Shown piece by piece: positions 9,811 to 19,302 of a DNA stretch of 64,000 nucleotides (its first letter is position 1; each line of letters starts with the position of its first letter). The stretch comes from Paraburkholderia aromaticivorans (lineage in GTDB: Bacteria; Pseudomonadota; Gammaproteobacteria; Burkholderiales; Burkholderiaceae): positions 558,001-622,000 of the forward strand of contig NZ_CP051516.1 in assembly GCF_012689525.1 (NCBI RefSeq), written 5' to 3'. Both the position numbers and the translations under genes were made by a program. The notes below the pieces were generated by a model. It was not told the origin of the DNA and did no database searches. It was given only the letters and a program-made list of their open reading frames with translations.

Positions 9811-9856
9811 CCGCATCGTAAAAGAGGTCTTGAAAACGATGCGGACGCACTTATGT
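9811..9856 (+). promoter_or_regulatory. dnaK upstream inverted repeat overlapping a sigma-32-like promoter
   Basis: A perfect 9-base inverted repeat, ccgcatcgt at 9811-9819 and acgatgcgg at 9836-9844, flanks an exact RpoH -35, CTTGAAA at 9829-9835. At the same 13-base spacing as the grpE promoter lies acttatgt (9849-9856), a poor match to CCCCATNT. It ends about 95 bases before the dnaK ATG. The repeat could be an operator over the promoter or the end of the grpE transcript. Confidence 0.45.
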
Positions 9857-9950
9857 TGAGTGCAGGTAGGAATTGAGAGCGGATCGCCTTACCGCCAGCA
9901 GGGCAAACAAGGCGCTTCCCGCAGCGATCAAAGTTAGGAGAATAGTAAAA

Positions 9951-11903
9951 ATGGGCAAAATCATCGGTATCGACCTCGGCACGACCAACTCGTGCGTGGC
10001 GATCATGGAAGGCAATTCGGTCAAGGTGATCGAGAACTCGGAAGGTGCGCGCACCACGCCGTCGATCATCGCTTACATGGAAGACGGCGAGATTCTCGTC
10101 GGCGCGCCTGCGAAGCGTCAGTCGGTCACGAACCCGAGGAACACGCTGTACGCGGTCAAGCGCCTGATCGGCCGCCGCTTTGAAGAAAAAGAAGTACAGA
10201 AAGACATCGCGCTGATGCCGTACAAGATCATGAAAGCCGATAACGGCGATGCATGGATCGAAGTGCGCGATCAGAAGCTCGCGCCGCCGCAAATCTCGGC
10301 GGAAACGCTGCGCAAGATGAAGAAGACCGCTGAAGACTATCTCGGCGAGCCGGTCACCGAAGCCGTGATCACGGTTCCCGCGTACTTCAACGACAGCCAG
10401 CGCCAGGCAACCAAAGATGCAGGCCGCATCGCCGGTCTGGAAGTGAAGCGGATCATCAACGAACCGACCGCAGCCGCTCTGGCATTCGGTCTGGACAAGG
10501 CCGAAAAGGGCGACCGCAAGATCGCGGTGTACGACTTGGGCGGCGGTACGTTCGACGTGTCGATCATCGAAATCGCTGATGTCGACGGTGAAATGCAGTT
10601 CGAAGTGCTCTCCACGAACGGCGATACGTTCCTGGGCGGTGAAGACTTCGACCAGCGCATCATCGATTACATCATCGGCGAGTTCAAGAAGGAACAGGGC
10701 GTCGATCTGTCGAAAGACGTGCTCGCGCTGCAACGCCTGAAGGAATCGGCTGAAAAGGCCAAGATCGAGCTGTCGTCGAGCCAGCAAACCGAAATCAACC
10801 TGCCGTACATCACGGCCGACGCGTCGGGTCCGAAGCACTTGAACCTGAAAATTACGCGCGCCAAGCTGGAAGCGCTGGTTGAAGAGCTGATCGAACGCAC
10901 GATCGAACCGTGCCGCACGGCGATCAAGGACGCGGGCGTGAAGGTCGGCGAAATCGACGACGTGATTCTGGTCGGTGGTATGACCCGCATGCCGAAGGTG
11001 CAGGACAAGGTCAAGGAATTCTTCGGCAAGGATCCGCGCCGTGACGTGAACCCGGACGAAGCCGTGGCCGTGGGCGCCGCGATTCAAGGCCAGGTTCTGT
11101 CGGGCGACCGCAAGGACGTTCTGCTGCTCGACGTGACCCCGCTGTCGCTCGGCATCGAAACGCTTGGCGGCGTGATGACGAAGATGATCAACAAGAACAC
11201 CACGATCCCGACCAAGCACGCACAGGTCTACTCGACGGCTGACGACAATCAGGGCGCCGTGACGATCAAGGTGTTCCAGGGCGAACGCGAAATGGCAGCC
11301 GGCAACAAGCTGCTGGGCGAGTTCAACCTCGAAGGCATTCCGCCAGCACCGCGCGGCACGCCGCAGATCGAGGTGAGCTTCGACATCGACGCGAACGGCA
11401 TTCTGCACGTCGGCGCGAAAGACAAGGCGACCGGCAAGGAAAACCGCATCACGATCAAGGCGAACTCGGGTCTGTCCGAAGCCGAAATCGAGAAGATGGT
11501 GAAGGACGCCGAAGCGAACGCGGAAGAAGATCACAAGCTGCGTGAACTGGCCGATGCCCGCAACCAGGGCGACGCGCTGGTCCACAGCACGAAGAAGGCG
11601 CTGACCGAATACGGCGACAAGCTGGAAGCTTCTGAGAAGGAAAAGATCGAAGCCGCGCTGAAGGACCTCGAAGAAACGCTGAAGAGCGGTTCGAGCGACA
11701 AGGCCGCGATCGAAGCCAAGATCGAAGTGGTGGCCACCGCCTCGCAGAAGATGGGCGAGAAGATGTACGCCGACATGCAGGCTGCGCAAGGTGCCGAAGC
11801 AGCGGCAGCGGGCGCGGCAGGCGCGGGTGCTTCGGCGGGTGGCGCGAGCCAGCAGCAGGACGACGTGGTCGACGCCGACTTCAAGGAAGTCAAGAAAGAC
11901 TAA
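9951..11903 (+). CDS. dnaK: Chaperone protein DnaK (Hsp70)
   Basis: ATP-dependent chaperone. The 650-residue product has the complete Hsp70 layout: N-terminal [12 protein letters not shown], the [15 protein letters not shown] and [12 protein letters not shown] signatures in the ATPase domain, the linker [15 protein letters not shown] near residue 390, the substrate-binding domain, and a helical lid ending in a Gly/Ala-rich tail with [11 protein letters not shown]. The ATG at 9951 has ttaggag about 10 bases upstream; the in-frame extension to 9873 does not resemble Hsp70. It works with GrpE upstream and DnaJ downstream. Confidence 0.99.
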   Translation: MGKIIGIDLGTTNSCVAIMEGNSVKVIENSEGARTTPSIIAYMEDGEILVGAPAKRQSVTNPRNTLYAVKRLIGRRFEEKEVQKDIALMPYKIMKADNGDAWIEVRDQKLAPPQISAETLRKMKKTAEDYLGEPVTEAVITVPAYFNDSQRQATKDAGRIAGLEVKRIINEPTAAALAFGLDKAEKGDRKIAVYDLGGGTFDVSIIEIADVDGEMQFEVLSTNGDTFLGGEDFDQRIIDYIIGEFKKEQGVDLSKDVLALQRLKESAEKAKIELSSSQQTEINLPYITADASGPKHLNLKITRAKLEALVEELIERTIEPCRTAIKDAGVKVGEIDDVILVGGMTRMPKVQDKVKEFFGKDPRRDVNPDEAVAVGAAIQGQVLSGDRKDVLLLDVTPLSLGIETLGGVMTKMINKNTTIPTKHAQVYSTADDNQGAVTIKVFQGEREMAAGNKLLGEFNLEGIPPAPRGTPQIEVSFDIDANGILHVGAKDKATGKENRITIKANSGLSEAEIEKMVKDAEANAEEDHKLRELADARNQGDALVHSTKKALTEYGDKLEASEKEKIEAALKDLEETLKSGSSDKAAIEAKIEVVATASQKMGEKMYADMQAAQGAEAAAAGAAGAGASAGGASQQQDDVVDADFKEVKKD

Positions 11904-12169
11904 AGCCAGGTCGCCTTTCGACCGTAAAGCCGCACACAGCCTTGTGTGCGGCCCGGCTGCACCAGAGACTGCGCCTGGTTGGACAGCAAACGTGCAAGAG
12001 CGGTTATCTCGCCTGGCGAGCCTTTTAGGCTCTCCGGGCACATTTGTTTTATGGAGGGCGTTGTTTTGAGTCGCATTCAGGCGGCATGAAACAGCGGCCG
12101 GACGAGTCGTGAGACTCCAGCATTCAAGAGGAGCCACCGTGCGCATTGCGCGAGTGGCGTTGAACCGAT
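11904..12169 (+). other. dnaK-dnaJ intergenic region with two hairpins
   Basis: Two hairpins lie in this 266-base gap. The first has perfect 10-base arms (gccgcacaca at 11929-11938, tgtgtgcggc at 11943-11952) and no following T run. The second has 6-base arms (gagcct at 12018-12023, aggctc at 12027-12032). Without T tracts they are more likely to affect mRNA stability or dnaK/dnaJ stoichiometry than to be strong terminators. Confidence 0.4.
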
Positions 12170-13309
12170 ATGGCGAAACGGGATTACTACGAGGTTCTGG
12201 GCGTCGCAAAGAACGCGAGCGACGACGAAATCAAGAAGGCTTATCGCAAGCTGGCGATGAAGCACCACCCCGACCGCAATCCGGGCAACAAGGATGCGGA
12301 AGGGCATTTCAAAGAGGTGAAGGAAGCCTATGAAATGCTCTCGGACTCGCAAAAGCGTGCCGCGTACGATCAGTACGGCCACGCGGGCGTCGATCCGAAC
12401 ATGGGCGGTGCCGGCGCGCAGGGCTTCGGCGGCTTTGCCGACGCATTCGGCGATATTTTCGGCGACATCTTCGGCCAGGCGGCCGGTGGCGCCGCACGCG
12501 GCGGCGGCCGCGCCGGTCCGCAGGTGTACCGCGGCGCCGACTTGCGCTACAGCATGGAAATCACGCTGGAACAGGCCGCGCACGGCTACGACACGCAGAT
12601 TCGCGTGCCGAGCTGGGTGTCGTGCGAAATCTGTCATGGCTCGGGCGCCAAGCCCGGCACCAAGCCGGAAACCTGCCCGACCTGTAGCGGTTCGGGTTCG
12701 GTGCGGATGTCGCAAGGTTTTTTCAGCATTCAGCAAACCTGCCCGAAGTGCCACGGCACCGGCACCTATATTCCTGAACCGTGCGGCCACTGCCACGGCG
12801 CGGGCAAGGTGAAGGAAACCAAGACGCTGGAAGTGAAGATCCCGGCAGGTATCGACGACGGCATGCGGATCCGTTCCGCCGGCAACGGCGAGCCGGGCAT
12901 CAACGGCGGCCCGTCCGGCGATCTGTACGTCGAGATTCATATCAAGCAGCACTCGGTGTTCGAACGTGACGGCGACGATCTGCATTGCCAGATGCCGATT
13001 CCGTTCACCACCGCGGCACTCGGCGGCGAAATCGAAGTGCCGACGCTCGCGGGCCGCGCCAGCTTCACCGTGCCGGAAGGCACGCAGTCGGGCAAGACGT
13101 TCCGTCTGCGTGGCAAGGGCATCAAGGGGCTGCGTTCGAGCATTGCCGGCGATCTGTACGTGCACGTGCAAGTCGAAACGCCGGTCAAACTCACTGACCC
13201 GCAACGCGATCTGCTCAAGCAGTTCGAAAAGGCGCTGGTCGAGGGTGGCTCGCGGCATAGCCCGCAAAGCAAGAGCTGGTTCGACCGGGTGAAGAGCTTC
13301 TTCGATTAA
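12170..13309 (+). CDS. dnaJ: Chaperone protein DnaJ (Hsp40)
   Basis: Co-chaperone that stimulates DnaK ATPase and delivers substrates. The 379-residue product has the J domain with the HPD triad ([15 protein letters not shown], about residue 32), a Gly/Phe-rich linker ([20 protein letters not shown]), and a zinc-binding region with four CxxCxGxG-type repeats starting CEICHGSGA. The C-terminal substrate-binding domain follows. The ATG starts [11 protein letters not shown], the family start. No terminator separates it from pabB, which begins 25 bases later. Confidence 0.99.
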   Translation: MAKRDYYEVLGVAKNASDDEIKKAYRKLAMKHHPDRNPGNKDAEGHFKEVKEAYEMLSDSQKRAAYDQYGHAGVDPNMGGAGAQGFGGFADAFGDIFGDIFGQAAGGAARGGGRAGPQVYRGADLRYSMEITLEQAAHGYDTQIRVPSWVSCEICHGSGAKPGTKPETCPTCSGSGSVRMSQGFFSIQQTCPKCHGTGTYIPEPCGHCHGAGKVKETKTLEVKIPAGIDDGMRIRSAGNGEPGINGGPSGDLYVEIHIKQHSVFERDGDDLHCQMPIPFTTAALGGEIEVPTLAGRASFTVPEGTQSGKTFRLRGKGIKGLRSSIAGDLYVHVQVETPVKLTDPQRDLLKQFEKALVEGGSRHSPQSKSWFDRVKSFFD

Positions 13310-13334
13310 CGGCGGTTTGAAGTTGGCGGTAGGT

Positions 13335-15251
13335 ATGACGGCAGATGAGCGCGGCGCGGTGTTCGCGTTGCTCGACGATTGCGACGCGACGGCGGCGCGC
13401 CGTTCGAGTCGTCTTTACACGGGTTTTGTGCATGAACGGATGTGTGCGGACGCCGCGCAGCTCGAAGCCGTGTGCGAGACCGTTGCCGCGGAGACGCAGC
13501 GTGGTTTGCATGCCGTCGTGCTTGCCGACTATGAGTTCGGCCGGAATCTTCTCGACGGAGAAGCACACCGGTCTTTAGAGACGCAGCGTGGCGATGCCAC
13601 GCTGCGTTTTTTATTGTTCGAACGTTGCGAGAAGCGTTCGCGTGAAGAGGTCGACGCGTGGCTCATGGCGCGCGACGAAGGCGCGGCCGAGCCATCGGTG
13701 GCGGGCACGGCCAACGTGCGCGCGAGCGTCGATCCGGCGCAGTTCAATGCGGCGATCGATGCGATTCACGCGGCCCTGCGCGCGGGCGATTCCTATCAGG
13801 TCAACTACACGTATCGGCTCGGCTTCGATGTATTCGGCTCGCCCACCGCGCTGTATCGGCGGTTGAGGGCGCGTCAGCCGGTGCCGTACGGCGCGCTGAT
13901 CGGGTTGCCGGGCGGACAGTGGGTGTTGTCGTGTTCGCCGGAACTCTTCATCGAAAAGCAGGGCGCGACGTTGCGTGCGCGGCCGATGAAAGGCACGGCG
14001 CCGCGCTCGGACGACCCGGCGGTGGACCGCCGCACTGCCGAATTCCTCGGCAACGATCCGAAGAACCGCGCCGAAAACGTGATGATCGTCGACCTGTTGC
14101 GCAATGATCTGTCGAGGGTGGCGCAAACGGGCTCGGTCAAGGTGCCGGCGCTGTTCTCGGTCGAACCGTACGCGTCGGTGTGGCAAATGACTTCGACGGT
14201 GGAGGCGACGTTAAGGCCTGCCACGTCGTTCGCCCAGACGTTGCGCGCGCTGTTTCCGTGCGGCTCGATTACCGGCGCGCCGAAGCATCGCACGATGCAG
14301 TTGATCGAAGAACTCGAGAGCACGCGGCGCGGGCTCTATACCGGCGCGATTGGTTGGCTGGATGCGCCTTCATCGTTTGCCGATACGACTGACGCAACCA
14401 CAACCTCCGCGCATCAAACCGCCTGCAGCGACTTCTGCCTGTCCGTCGCGATTCGCACGCTGACGTTGAGCCGGTCGACGCAAACCGGCCAACTGGAGGG
14501 CAAGATGGGCGTCGGCGCGGGCATCGTGCTCGACAGCGTCGCCGCCGACGAATATGCGGAGTGCCAATTGAAGGCCAGCTTTCTGACCGGCGCCGAGCCG
14601 GGTTTCGAGCTATTCGAAACGATGTATGCAACGCGCGAAGAGGGCGTACGGCATCTGTCGCGCCATCTCGCGAGACTCTCATCGAGCGCTGCGACGTTGG
14701 GCTTCAAACTCGACGATACAAAAGCCATTCGCGCGGAGATTGCGGCGAAGTGTGCGTCGTTGCCCGCAGAGACCCCGCATCGCATGCGGCTTGCGTTGAG
14801 CAAAAACGGCACGGTCCAGATCACGGCCGCAGTGTTGACGCCGTTAGCCGAATCGACCGTCGGCGTGCTGCTTGGACCCGATCACGCTTTCCCGGCAACC
14901 GACGCCGCCGACCCGCTGCTACATCACAAAACCACGCGCCGCGCCGACTACGATCGCGGCTGGCGCGAAGCCGAAGCGAAGGGCGCATTCGATACGCTGT
15001 TCTTCAACGCGCAAGGCGAGTTGACCGAAGGCGGCCGCTCGAATGTGTTTGTGAAGTTGGGCGGGCGCTGGTGGACACCGCCGCTTGGGTCGGGCGTGTT
15101 GCCCGGCGTGATGCGCGGCGTTCTGCTCGAGGACGCGTCGGATTTGCAGGCGGGCGAACGTGTGCTGACCCGGACCGATCTGCAAAACGCCGAAGCGCTA
15201 ATGGTGTGCAATGCGCTGCGAGGCGCGGTGCCGGCGCGGATCGTGGACTGA
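13335..15251 (+). CDS. pabB: Aminodeoxychorismate synthase component I fused to 4-amino-4-deoxychorismate lyase
   Basis: Makes 4-aminobenzoate for folate. The first ~370 residues are a chorismate-binding (PabB) domain with GDSYQVNYTYR, RARPMKGTAPR, the FPCGSITGAPK active-site motif and GVGAGIVLDS. The last ~210 residues are a PabC-type PLP fold-IV domain with FELFETMYA, LLHHKTTRRADYD (PLP lysine region) and FNAQGELTEGGRSNVFV. One 638-residue protein therefore carries out both steps; the glutaminase PabA is not in the window. I chose the ATG at 13335 over a TTG 18 bases upstream. A terminator-like hairpin lies inside the coding sequence at 13581-13615. Confidence 0.92.
   Translation: MTADERGAVFALLDDCDATAARRSSRLYTGFVHERMCADAAQLEAVCETVAAETQRGLHAVVLADYEFGRNLLDGEAHRSLETQRGDATLRFLLFERCEKRSREEVDAWLMARDEGAAEPSVAGTANVRASVDPAQFNAAIDAIHAALRAGDSYQVNYTYRLGFDVFGSPTALYRRLRARQPVPYGALIGLPGGQWVLSCSPELFIEKQGATLRARPMKGTAPRSDDPAVDRRTAEFLGNDPKNRAENVMIVDLLRNDLSRVAQTGSVKVPALFSVEPYASVWQMTSTVEATLRPATSFAQTLRALFPCGSITGAPKHRTMQLIEELESTRRGLYTGAIGWLDAPSSFADTTDATTTSAHQTACSDFCLSVAIRTLTLSRSTQTGQLEGKMGVGAGIVLDSVAADEYAECQLKASFLTGAEPGFELFETMYATREEGVRHLSRHLARLSSSAATLGFKLDDTKAIRAEIAAKCASLPAETPHRMRLALSKNGTVQITAAVLTPLAESTVGVLLGPDHAFPATDAADPLLHHKTTRRADYDRGWREAEAKGAFDTLFFNAQGELTEGGRSNVFVKLGGRWWTPPLGSGVLPGVMRGVLLEDASDLQAGERVLTRTDLQNAEALMVCNALRGAVPARIVD
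13581..13615 (+). terminator. Intrinsic-terminator-like hairpin inside the pabB coding sequence
   Basis: Perfect 12-base arms, acgcagcgtggc at 13581-13592 and gccacgctgcgt at 13596-13607, with a 3-base loop gat. The stem is followed directly by a T run (six T, then ATT). It sits about 80 codons into pabB and about 270 bases after the dnaJ stop. The T run encodes Phe-Leu-Leu-Phe using ttt tta ttg; TTA is a rare codon in such GC-rich genomes. It could stop dnaKJ readthrough when pabB is not being translated. Confidence 0.5.
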
Positions 15252-15538
15252 GAGAGGCGAGCGAGTAAGCCGCTAACGGCAGCAGGCAACGCGGCGCAGG
15301 TCCGTCACCCGCGCCTCAACCGTGAAATACATGCAGCAACCGAGACATCAAGCCGCTCAAACGCGCATGCCAAGTGGATTCCCGCACGTCATGCGGCACG
15401 GTGGCGTGGTCGCGGATTCCCGCTACGTCGATCAGGCAAAATGGGCTCACGGTGGTCTCTCCTCGGCTCGCGGCCAGGCCGCATAAACAGGAAGACGAAG
15501 ATAGACAACCGGCTTTGCATGCAATATCGGATCGGTCT
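15252..15538. other. Intergenic region between convergent pabB and panB
   Basis: No gene is supported. A 70-codon plus-strand frame near 15374-15586 lacks coding character and runs into the panB terminator. Apart from that hairpin I see no recognisable structure. Confidence 0.5.
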
Positions 15539-15566
15539 CAAAACGGGCACGGAGAGGCCCGTTTTG
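15539..15566 (-). terminator. Intrinsic terminator for panB
   Basis: Perfect 10-base arms, caaaacgggc at 15539-15548 and gcccgttttg at 15557-15566, with an 8-base loop. On the minus strand the GC stem is followed by a T-rich arm, about 24 bases after the panB stop. The A/T symmetry may let it work in both directions for the convergent genes. Confidence 0.7.
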
Positions 15567-15589
15567 TTCGACGCGTTATCGCCTGAAGC

Positions 15590-16405
15590 TCAGAACGTAT
15601 GCTCCGGCCCAGGAAACGAACCATCCTTCACCGCGGCCACATACGCTTCCACAGCCGCCAGAATACTCGGCTGCCCATGCATGAAATCCTTCACGAAGCG
15701 CGGCCGTTTGCCGGGAAAAATGCCCAGCATGTCGTGCAACACCAGCACCTGACCCGAGCAATCCAAGCCCGCGCCGATGCCGATCGTCGGAATACGCAAC
15801 TGCTTCGTGACGTCGCTTGCGAGCAGCGTCGGAATCGCTTCCATCACGATCAATTGCGCGCCGGCCTGCTGCACGGCGAGCGAGTCGCGCACCAACTGCG
15901 TCGCGCCCGCCTCAGTTTTACCTTGCACCTTGAAGCCGCCGAACGCATGCACGGATTGCGGCGTAAGACCGACGTGCGCGCATACGGGAATCGAGCGCTC
16001 CACCAGGAAGCGCACCGTGTCCGCGAGCCATTCGCCGCCCTCGAGTTTCACCATCTGCGCGCCGGCGCGCATCAACTCCACCGAACTTCTGAAGGCGTCT
16101 TCCGGCGTGCCGTAGGTGCCGAACGGCAAGTCGGCCACGATCAGCGCCGCGGGCCGCGCGCGCGCCACGCTAGTCGTGTGATACGCGATGTCGGCGAGCG
16201 ACACGGGTAGGGTGGTCGTCTGGCCTTGCAGCACATTGCCGAGCGAATCGCCGATCAACAGCACGTCGACGCCCGCGCGATCCAGCAGCGCGGCGAAGCT
16301 CGCGTCGTAGCAGGTGAGCATGGCGATTTTTTCGCCGGCATCGCGCATTGCCTGCAGTTTCGGCACGGTGATGGCGTTCCGGCTCGCTTCCTGCAAATAG
16401 GTCAT
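15590..16405 (-). CDS. panB: 3-methyl-2-oxobutanoate hydroxymethyltransferase
   Basis: First committed step of pantothenate synthesis: adds a hydroxymethyl group from methylene-THF to alpha-ketoisovalerate. The 271-residue product has [10 protein letters not shown], the [11 protein letters not shown] metal/substrate loop (about residue 50), LPFGTYG, and [20 protein letters not shown], all typical of PanB. It is the last gene of the minus-strand run that begins at the permease near 21.9 kb, about 40 bases after the kinase gene. Confidence 0.97.
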   Translation of the reverse strand: MTYLQEASRNAITVPKLQAMRDAGEKIAMLTCYDASFAALLDRAGVDVLLIGDSLGNVLQGQTTTLPVSLADIAYHTTSVARARPAALIVADLPFGTYGTPEDAFRSSVELMRAGAQMVKLEGGEWLADTVRFLVERSIPVCAHVGLTPQSVHAFGGFKVQGKTEAGATQLVRDSLAVQQAGAQLIVMEAIPTLLASDVTKQLRIPTIGIGAGLDCSGQVLVLHDMLGIFPGKRPRFVKDFMHGQPSILAAVEAYVAAVKDGSFPGPEHTF

Positions 16406-16444
16406 GGGGTCAATCCGTTGAGAAAAGAGAGGTGGCCGCGCCGC

Positions 16445-17125
16445 TTACAGCGACGTGCCTTTGACGAAGAATTCCTTGCGGCCGCGCATGGTTTCGATGC
16501 GTTCGGCGAGCAGCGCAAGGTCCGCGTCCGAGTCGAGCGGATTCAGGTGTTCGGCGTTGACCGTCAGCACGGGCGTGCGGTCGTAGTGATAGAAAAACTC
16601 GTTGTACGAGTCGCACAGGGCGTGCAGATACGCGTCGGAAATCTGCAGCTCCATCGGCACCGCGCGCTTCTGGATACGCGCGAACAGCACTTCCGGGCTC
16701 GCCTGCAGATAGACCACGAAGTCCGGCGCCGGCGCACTGACTTCGATCCGCGCGGCGAGCGCGCGATACAACTGCCACTCGTCTTCCTGTAGCGTCAGAC
16801 GCGCGAAGATGTCGTTCTTCTGCGTCATGAAATCGGCGACCAGCGGCGTGCCCGAGACGTGCGCCACGCTCACGTCCTGAGCCTGCTGCGCGCGCTGCAA
16901 GGCGAAGTGCAATTGCGTAGGCAACGCGTAACGCGCGGTGTCGCGATAAAAGCGTTCGAGGAAGGGATTGTCCTGCGGCCGTTCGAACAGTTCCTGCATC
17001 GACCAGCGTTGCGCGAGGCGTCGTGCGAGCGATGTCTTGCCGACGCCGATCGGCCCTTCGATCGCAAGATAGCCGAACGGAGGCCGCAGTTGCGGCGCCG
17101 TCACGGTGAGCGGCGTTGAATTCAT
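16445..17125 (-). CDS. Deoxynucleoside kinase family protein
   Basis: Predicted to phosphorylate a (deoxy)nucleoside with ATP. The 226-residue product has the P-loop GPIGVGKTS (about residue 25), an LFERPQDNPFLERFY segment typical of this family, and a DFVVYLQASPEVLFARIQKR segment matching the ERS/LID region of dNKs. I chose the ATG at 17125 because it overlaps the folK stop as ATGA; a start two codons upstream is possible. This pairing with folK is familiar from Burkholderiales. The exact nucleoside cannot be read from the sequence. Confidence 0.82.
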   Translation of the reverse strand: MNSTPLTVTAPQLRPPFGYLAIEGPIGVGKTSLARRLAQRWSMQELFERPQDNPFLERFYRDTARYALPTQLHFALQRAQQAQDVSVAHVSGTPLVADFMTQKNDIFARLTLQEDEWQLYRALAARIEVSAPAPDFVVYLQASPEVLFARIQKRAVPMELQISDAYLHALCDSYNEFFYHYDRTPVLTVNAEHLNPLDSDADLALLAERIETMRGRKEFFVKGTSL

Positions 17126-17670
17126 TCGCAACCGCCCTTGGACGGAGTGTTTTCGTCGCTAGTCAATGCATTGAGCATAGGGCACTGGCAAGGCCCCTTC
17201 ACTTTCTCGATGCGCTGATCGCTCACACCGCTGAGCAGCGCTTCGGCGCGGCCGCGTTGCGGGATCACGAGTGCGGGATCGATCTCGACGAGCGGCACCA
17301 GCGCGAAAGCGCGTTCGATCAAACGCGGATGCGGCACGATCAGATCGGCTTCGTCGATCGATTGATCGCCGAACAGCAGGATGTCCAGATCAAGCGTGCG
17401 CGGTGCATTGCGAAACGGCCGCTCGCGGCCGAACTGATGCTCGATCTTGTGGCACAGCGCAAGCAGATGCCGCACGGGGAGCGTCGTATCGATCTTCACG
17501 ACGCAGTTGAAATAATCGTCACCGCCCGCGTCGATCGGGGCAGTGCGATACAGGCTCGACTTGGCGAGCACGGAGATGGTGTGCTGTTGTGCGAGGCACA
17601 CCACCGCGTCTTTCAGGGTCTGGCGCGCGTCCCCGAGATTCGCGCCGAGGCCGAGATAAGCAACCGTCAT
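17122..17670 (-). CDS. folK: 2-amino-4-hydroxy-6-hydroxymethyldihydropteridine pyrophosphokinase
   Basis: Transfers pyrophosphate from ATP to hydroxymethyl-dihydropterin in folate synthesis. The 182-residue product starts MTVAYLGLGANLGD and contains the family signature RTLDLDILLFGD (about residue 90). The stop overlaps the start of the downstream kinase gene. Folate-linked genes recur in this window (pabB, folK, panB as a folate user, glyA). Confidence 0.95.
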   Translation of the reverse strand: MTVAYLGLGANLGDARQTLKDAVVCLAQQHTISVLAKSSLYRTAPIDAGGDDYFNCVVKIDTTLPVRHLLALCHKIEHQFGRERPFRNAPRTLDLDILLFGDQSIDEADLIVPHPRLIERAFALVPLVEIDPALVIPQRGRAEALLSGVSDQRIEKVKGPCQCPMLNALTSDENTPSKGGCE

Positions 17671-17718
17671 GGCATAACTTCCTGCAACTATCGTTCGACG
17701 GCTTCAGCCAACGCCATG

Positions 17719-19302
17719 TCAGTCTTCGTGCGAGCCGTCATGGCCCGCGTCGTCGGCTGTGCGTTCGGCTGGCGTGCCGCCCTCCAATCCGTCCCCCGGC
17801 TTGCGGTTTCTACCGCCACTGCTGCGCCGCCGCCGTTTTCTGGGGCTTCGGTCCTTCCCGCCTTGCGTAAGCAATACCTCACGCGCGGCGATGTCTCCTT
17901 CTATGAACTCCGTCCACCACGCGCCGACCGACTCATCGAGTTCGCCCGATTCGCAGCGCAACAGGAGGAAATCATACCCCGCTCTAAATCTTTGGTGTTC
18001 CAGCAGCTTCAGCGCACTTCTTCCGGAGCGTTTTTCAAGGCGCAACTGCAGGCCCCAGATCTCGCGCATATCCGACGAGAAGCGCTTGTGGATCGCGAGT
18101 TTCTCCGTTTGCATGTCGAGGACGTCGTCCATCGCGCGATGCAATGCGGGTACCGGATATTCGCCGTTCGCTTCAAATTTTTGCCAGCGCTGCTGCACGT
18201 CGTGCCACAACAGCGTAGCGAACAGGAAGCCCGGCGATACCGGCTTGCCGGCACGCACACGGGCATCCGTGTTGTTCAGCGCGAGCGTGATGAATTTTTC
18301 GCCGATGGGCTGCTCTAGCACCACGTCGAGCAAAGGCAGCAGGCCATGATGCAGGCCTTCCTGGCGCAGGCGTTTCAAACACGCGAGCGCGTGGCCCGAC
18401 AGCATCAGCTTGAGCATCTCGTCGAAGAGACGCGCGGCGGGCACGTTGTTGATCAGATCGGCCATGTTGGCGATCGGCTCGCGGGTGCTGTCCTCGATCT
18501 CGAAGTCGAGCTTCGCCGCGAAACGCACCACGCGCAGCATGCGCACCGGATCTTCGCGATAACGCGTGGCCGGGTCGCCGATCATGCGCAACAGACGCGC
18601 GCGCATGTCGGCCATGCCGTTGTGATAATCCAGCACGGTTTGCGTGGCCGGATCGTAGTACATCGCGTTGATCGTGAAGTCGCGGCGCGTGGCGTCTTCA
18701 TGCTGCTCGCCCCACACGTTGTCGCGCAGCACGCGGCCGCTCGCGTCCACCGCGTGCGTGCGGCGGTCGAGCTCGTCGCGCTTCAGGCGGCGAGCCGGAG
18801 GCGCGTCGGCCGCGGGCGGATCGACCAGCGCGCGGAACGTCGAGGTCTCGATGATTTCCTGGCCGAACTGCACGTGCACGATCTGAAACCGCCGGCCGAT
18901 GATGCGCGCGCGACGGAACAGTTTCTGGACCTGTTCGGGCGTGGCGTCGGTGGCGACGTCGAAGTCTTTCGGCTTGATGCCGAGCAGCAGATCGCGCACC
19001 GCACCGCCGACGATGAACGCGCGGTGCCCCGCCTGTTGCAGACCCTCGGTCACGCGAATCGCGTTCCTCGAAATCAGCGCCTGGTCGATGCCGTGCACGT
19101 CGTGCGGAATGATGACCGGCACGTCCGGGTCACGCACGGTGTTGACGGGCGCGCGGGCGGGCTTGCGGCGCGCTTTGCTGGCGCTCGACGTTGTGCGCGC
19201 CGGCGTGCTGCCGGTTTCGTCTGCTTCGGCTTCGGCGGGCGGGTTGTCCTCAGCGGGCGCCGAGTCCTGGCCGAATAGCTTGCGGATAAGTTTTTTGATC
19301 AC
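17719..19302 (-). CDS. pcnB: Poly(A) polymerase I
   Basis: Adds A tails to RNA 3' ends and so promotes decay. The 527-residue product has the class II nucleotidyltransferase core: AFIVGGAVRDLLLG, then KDFDVATDATPEQV with the catalytic aspartates (about residues 95-120), RIIGRRFQIVHV, and the RRDFTINAMYYDP region. The C-terminal tail is long and basic (RKRRRRSSGGRNRKPGD), as in proteobacterial PcnB rather than CCA-adding enzymes. Its ATG overlaps the stop of the upstream HAD gene. Confidence 0.95.
   Translation of the reverse strand: MIKKLIRKLFGQDSAPAEDNPPAEAEADETGSTPARTTSSASKARRKPARAPVNTVRDPDVPVIIPHDVHGIDQALISRNAIRVTEGLQQAGHRAFIVGGAVRDLLLGIKPKDFDVATDATPEQVQKLFRRARIIGRRFQIVHVQFGQEIIETSTFRALVDPPAADAPPARRLKRDELDRRTHAVDASGRVLRDNVWGEQHEDATRRDFTINAMYYDPATQTVLDYHNGMADMRARLLRMIGDPATRYREDPVRMLRVVRFAAKLDFEIEDSTREPIANMADLINNVPAARLFDEMLKLMLSGHALACLKRLRQEGLHHGLLPLLDVVLEQPIGEKFITLALNNTDARVRAGKPVSPGFLFATLLWHDVQQRWQKFEANGEYPVPALHRAMDDVLDMQTEKLAIHKRFSSDMREIWGLQLRLEKRSGRSALKLLEHQRFRAGYDFLLLRCESGELDESVGAWWTEFIEGDIAAREVLLTQGGKDRSPRKRRRRSSGGRNRKPGDGLEGGTPAERTADDAGHDGSHED

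Noticed and set aside
9804..12209. An 801-codon minus-strand frame antisense to dnaK
   Set aside because: It has no ribosome site and no family features; highly expressed, strongly biased genes such as dnaK commonly give long antisense frames.
15374..15586. A 70-codon frame between pabB and panB
   Set aside because: It has no ribosome site or recognisable composition, and its end lies in the panB terminator hairpin.
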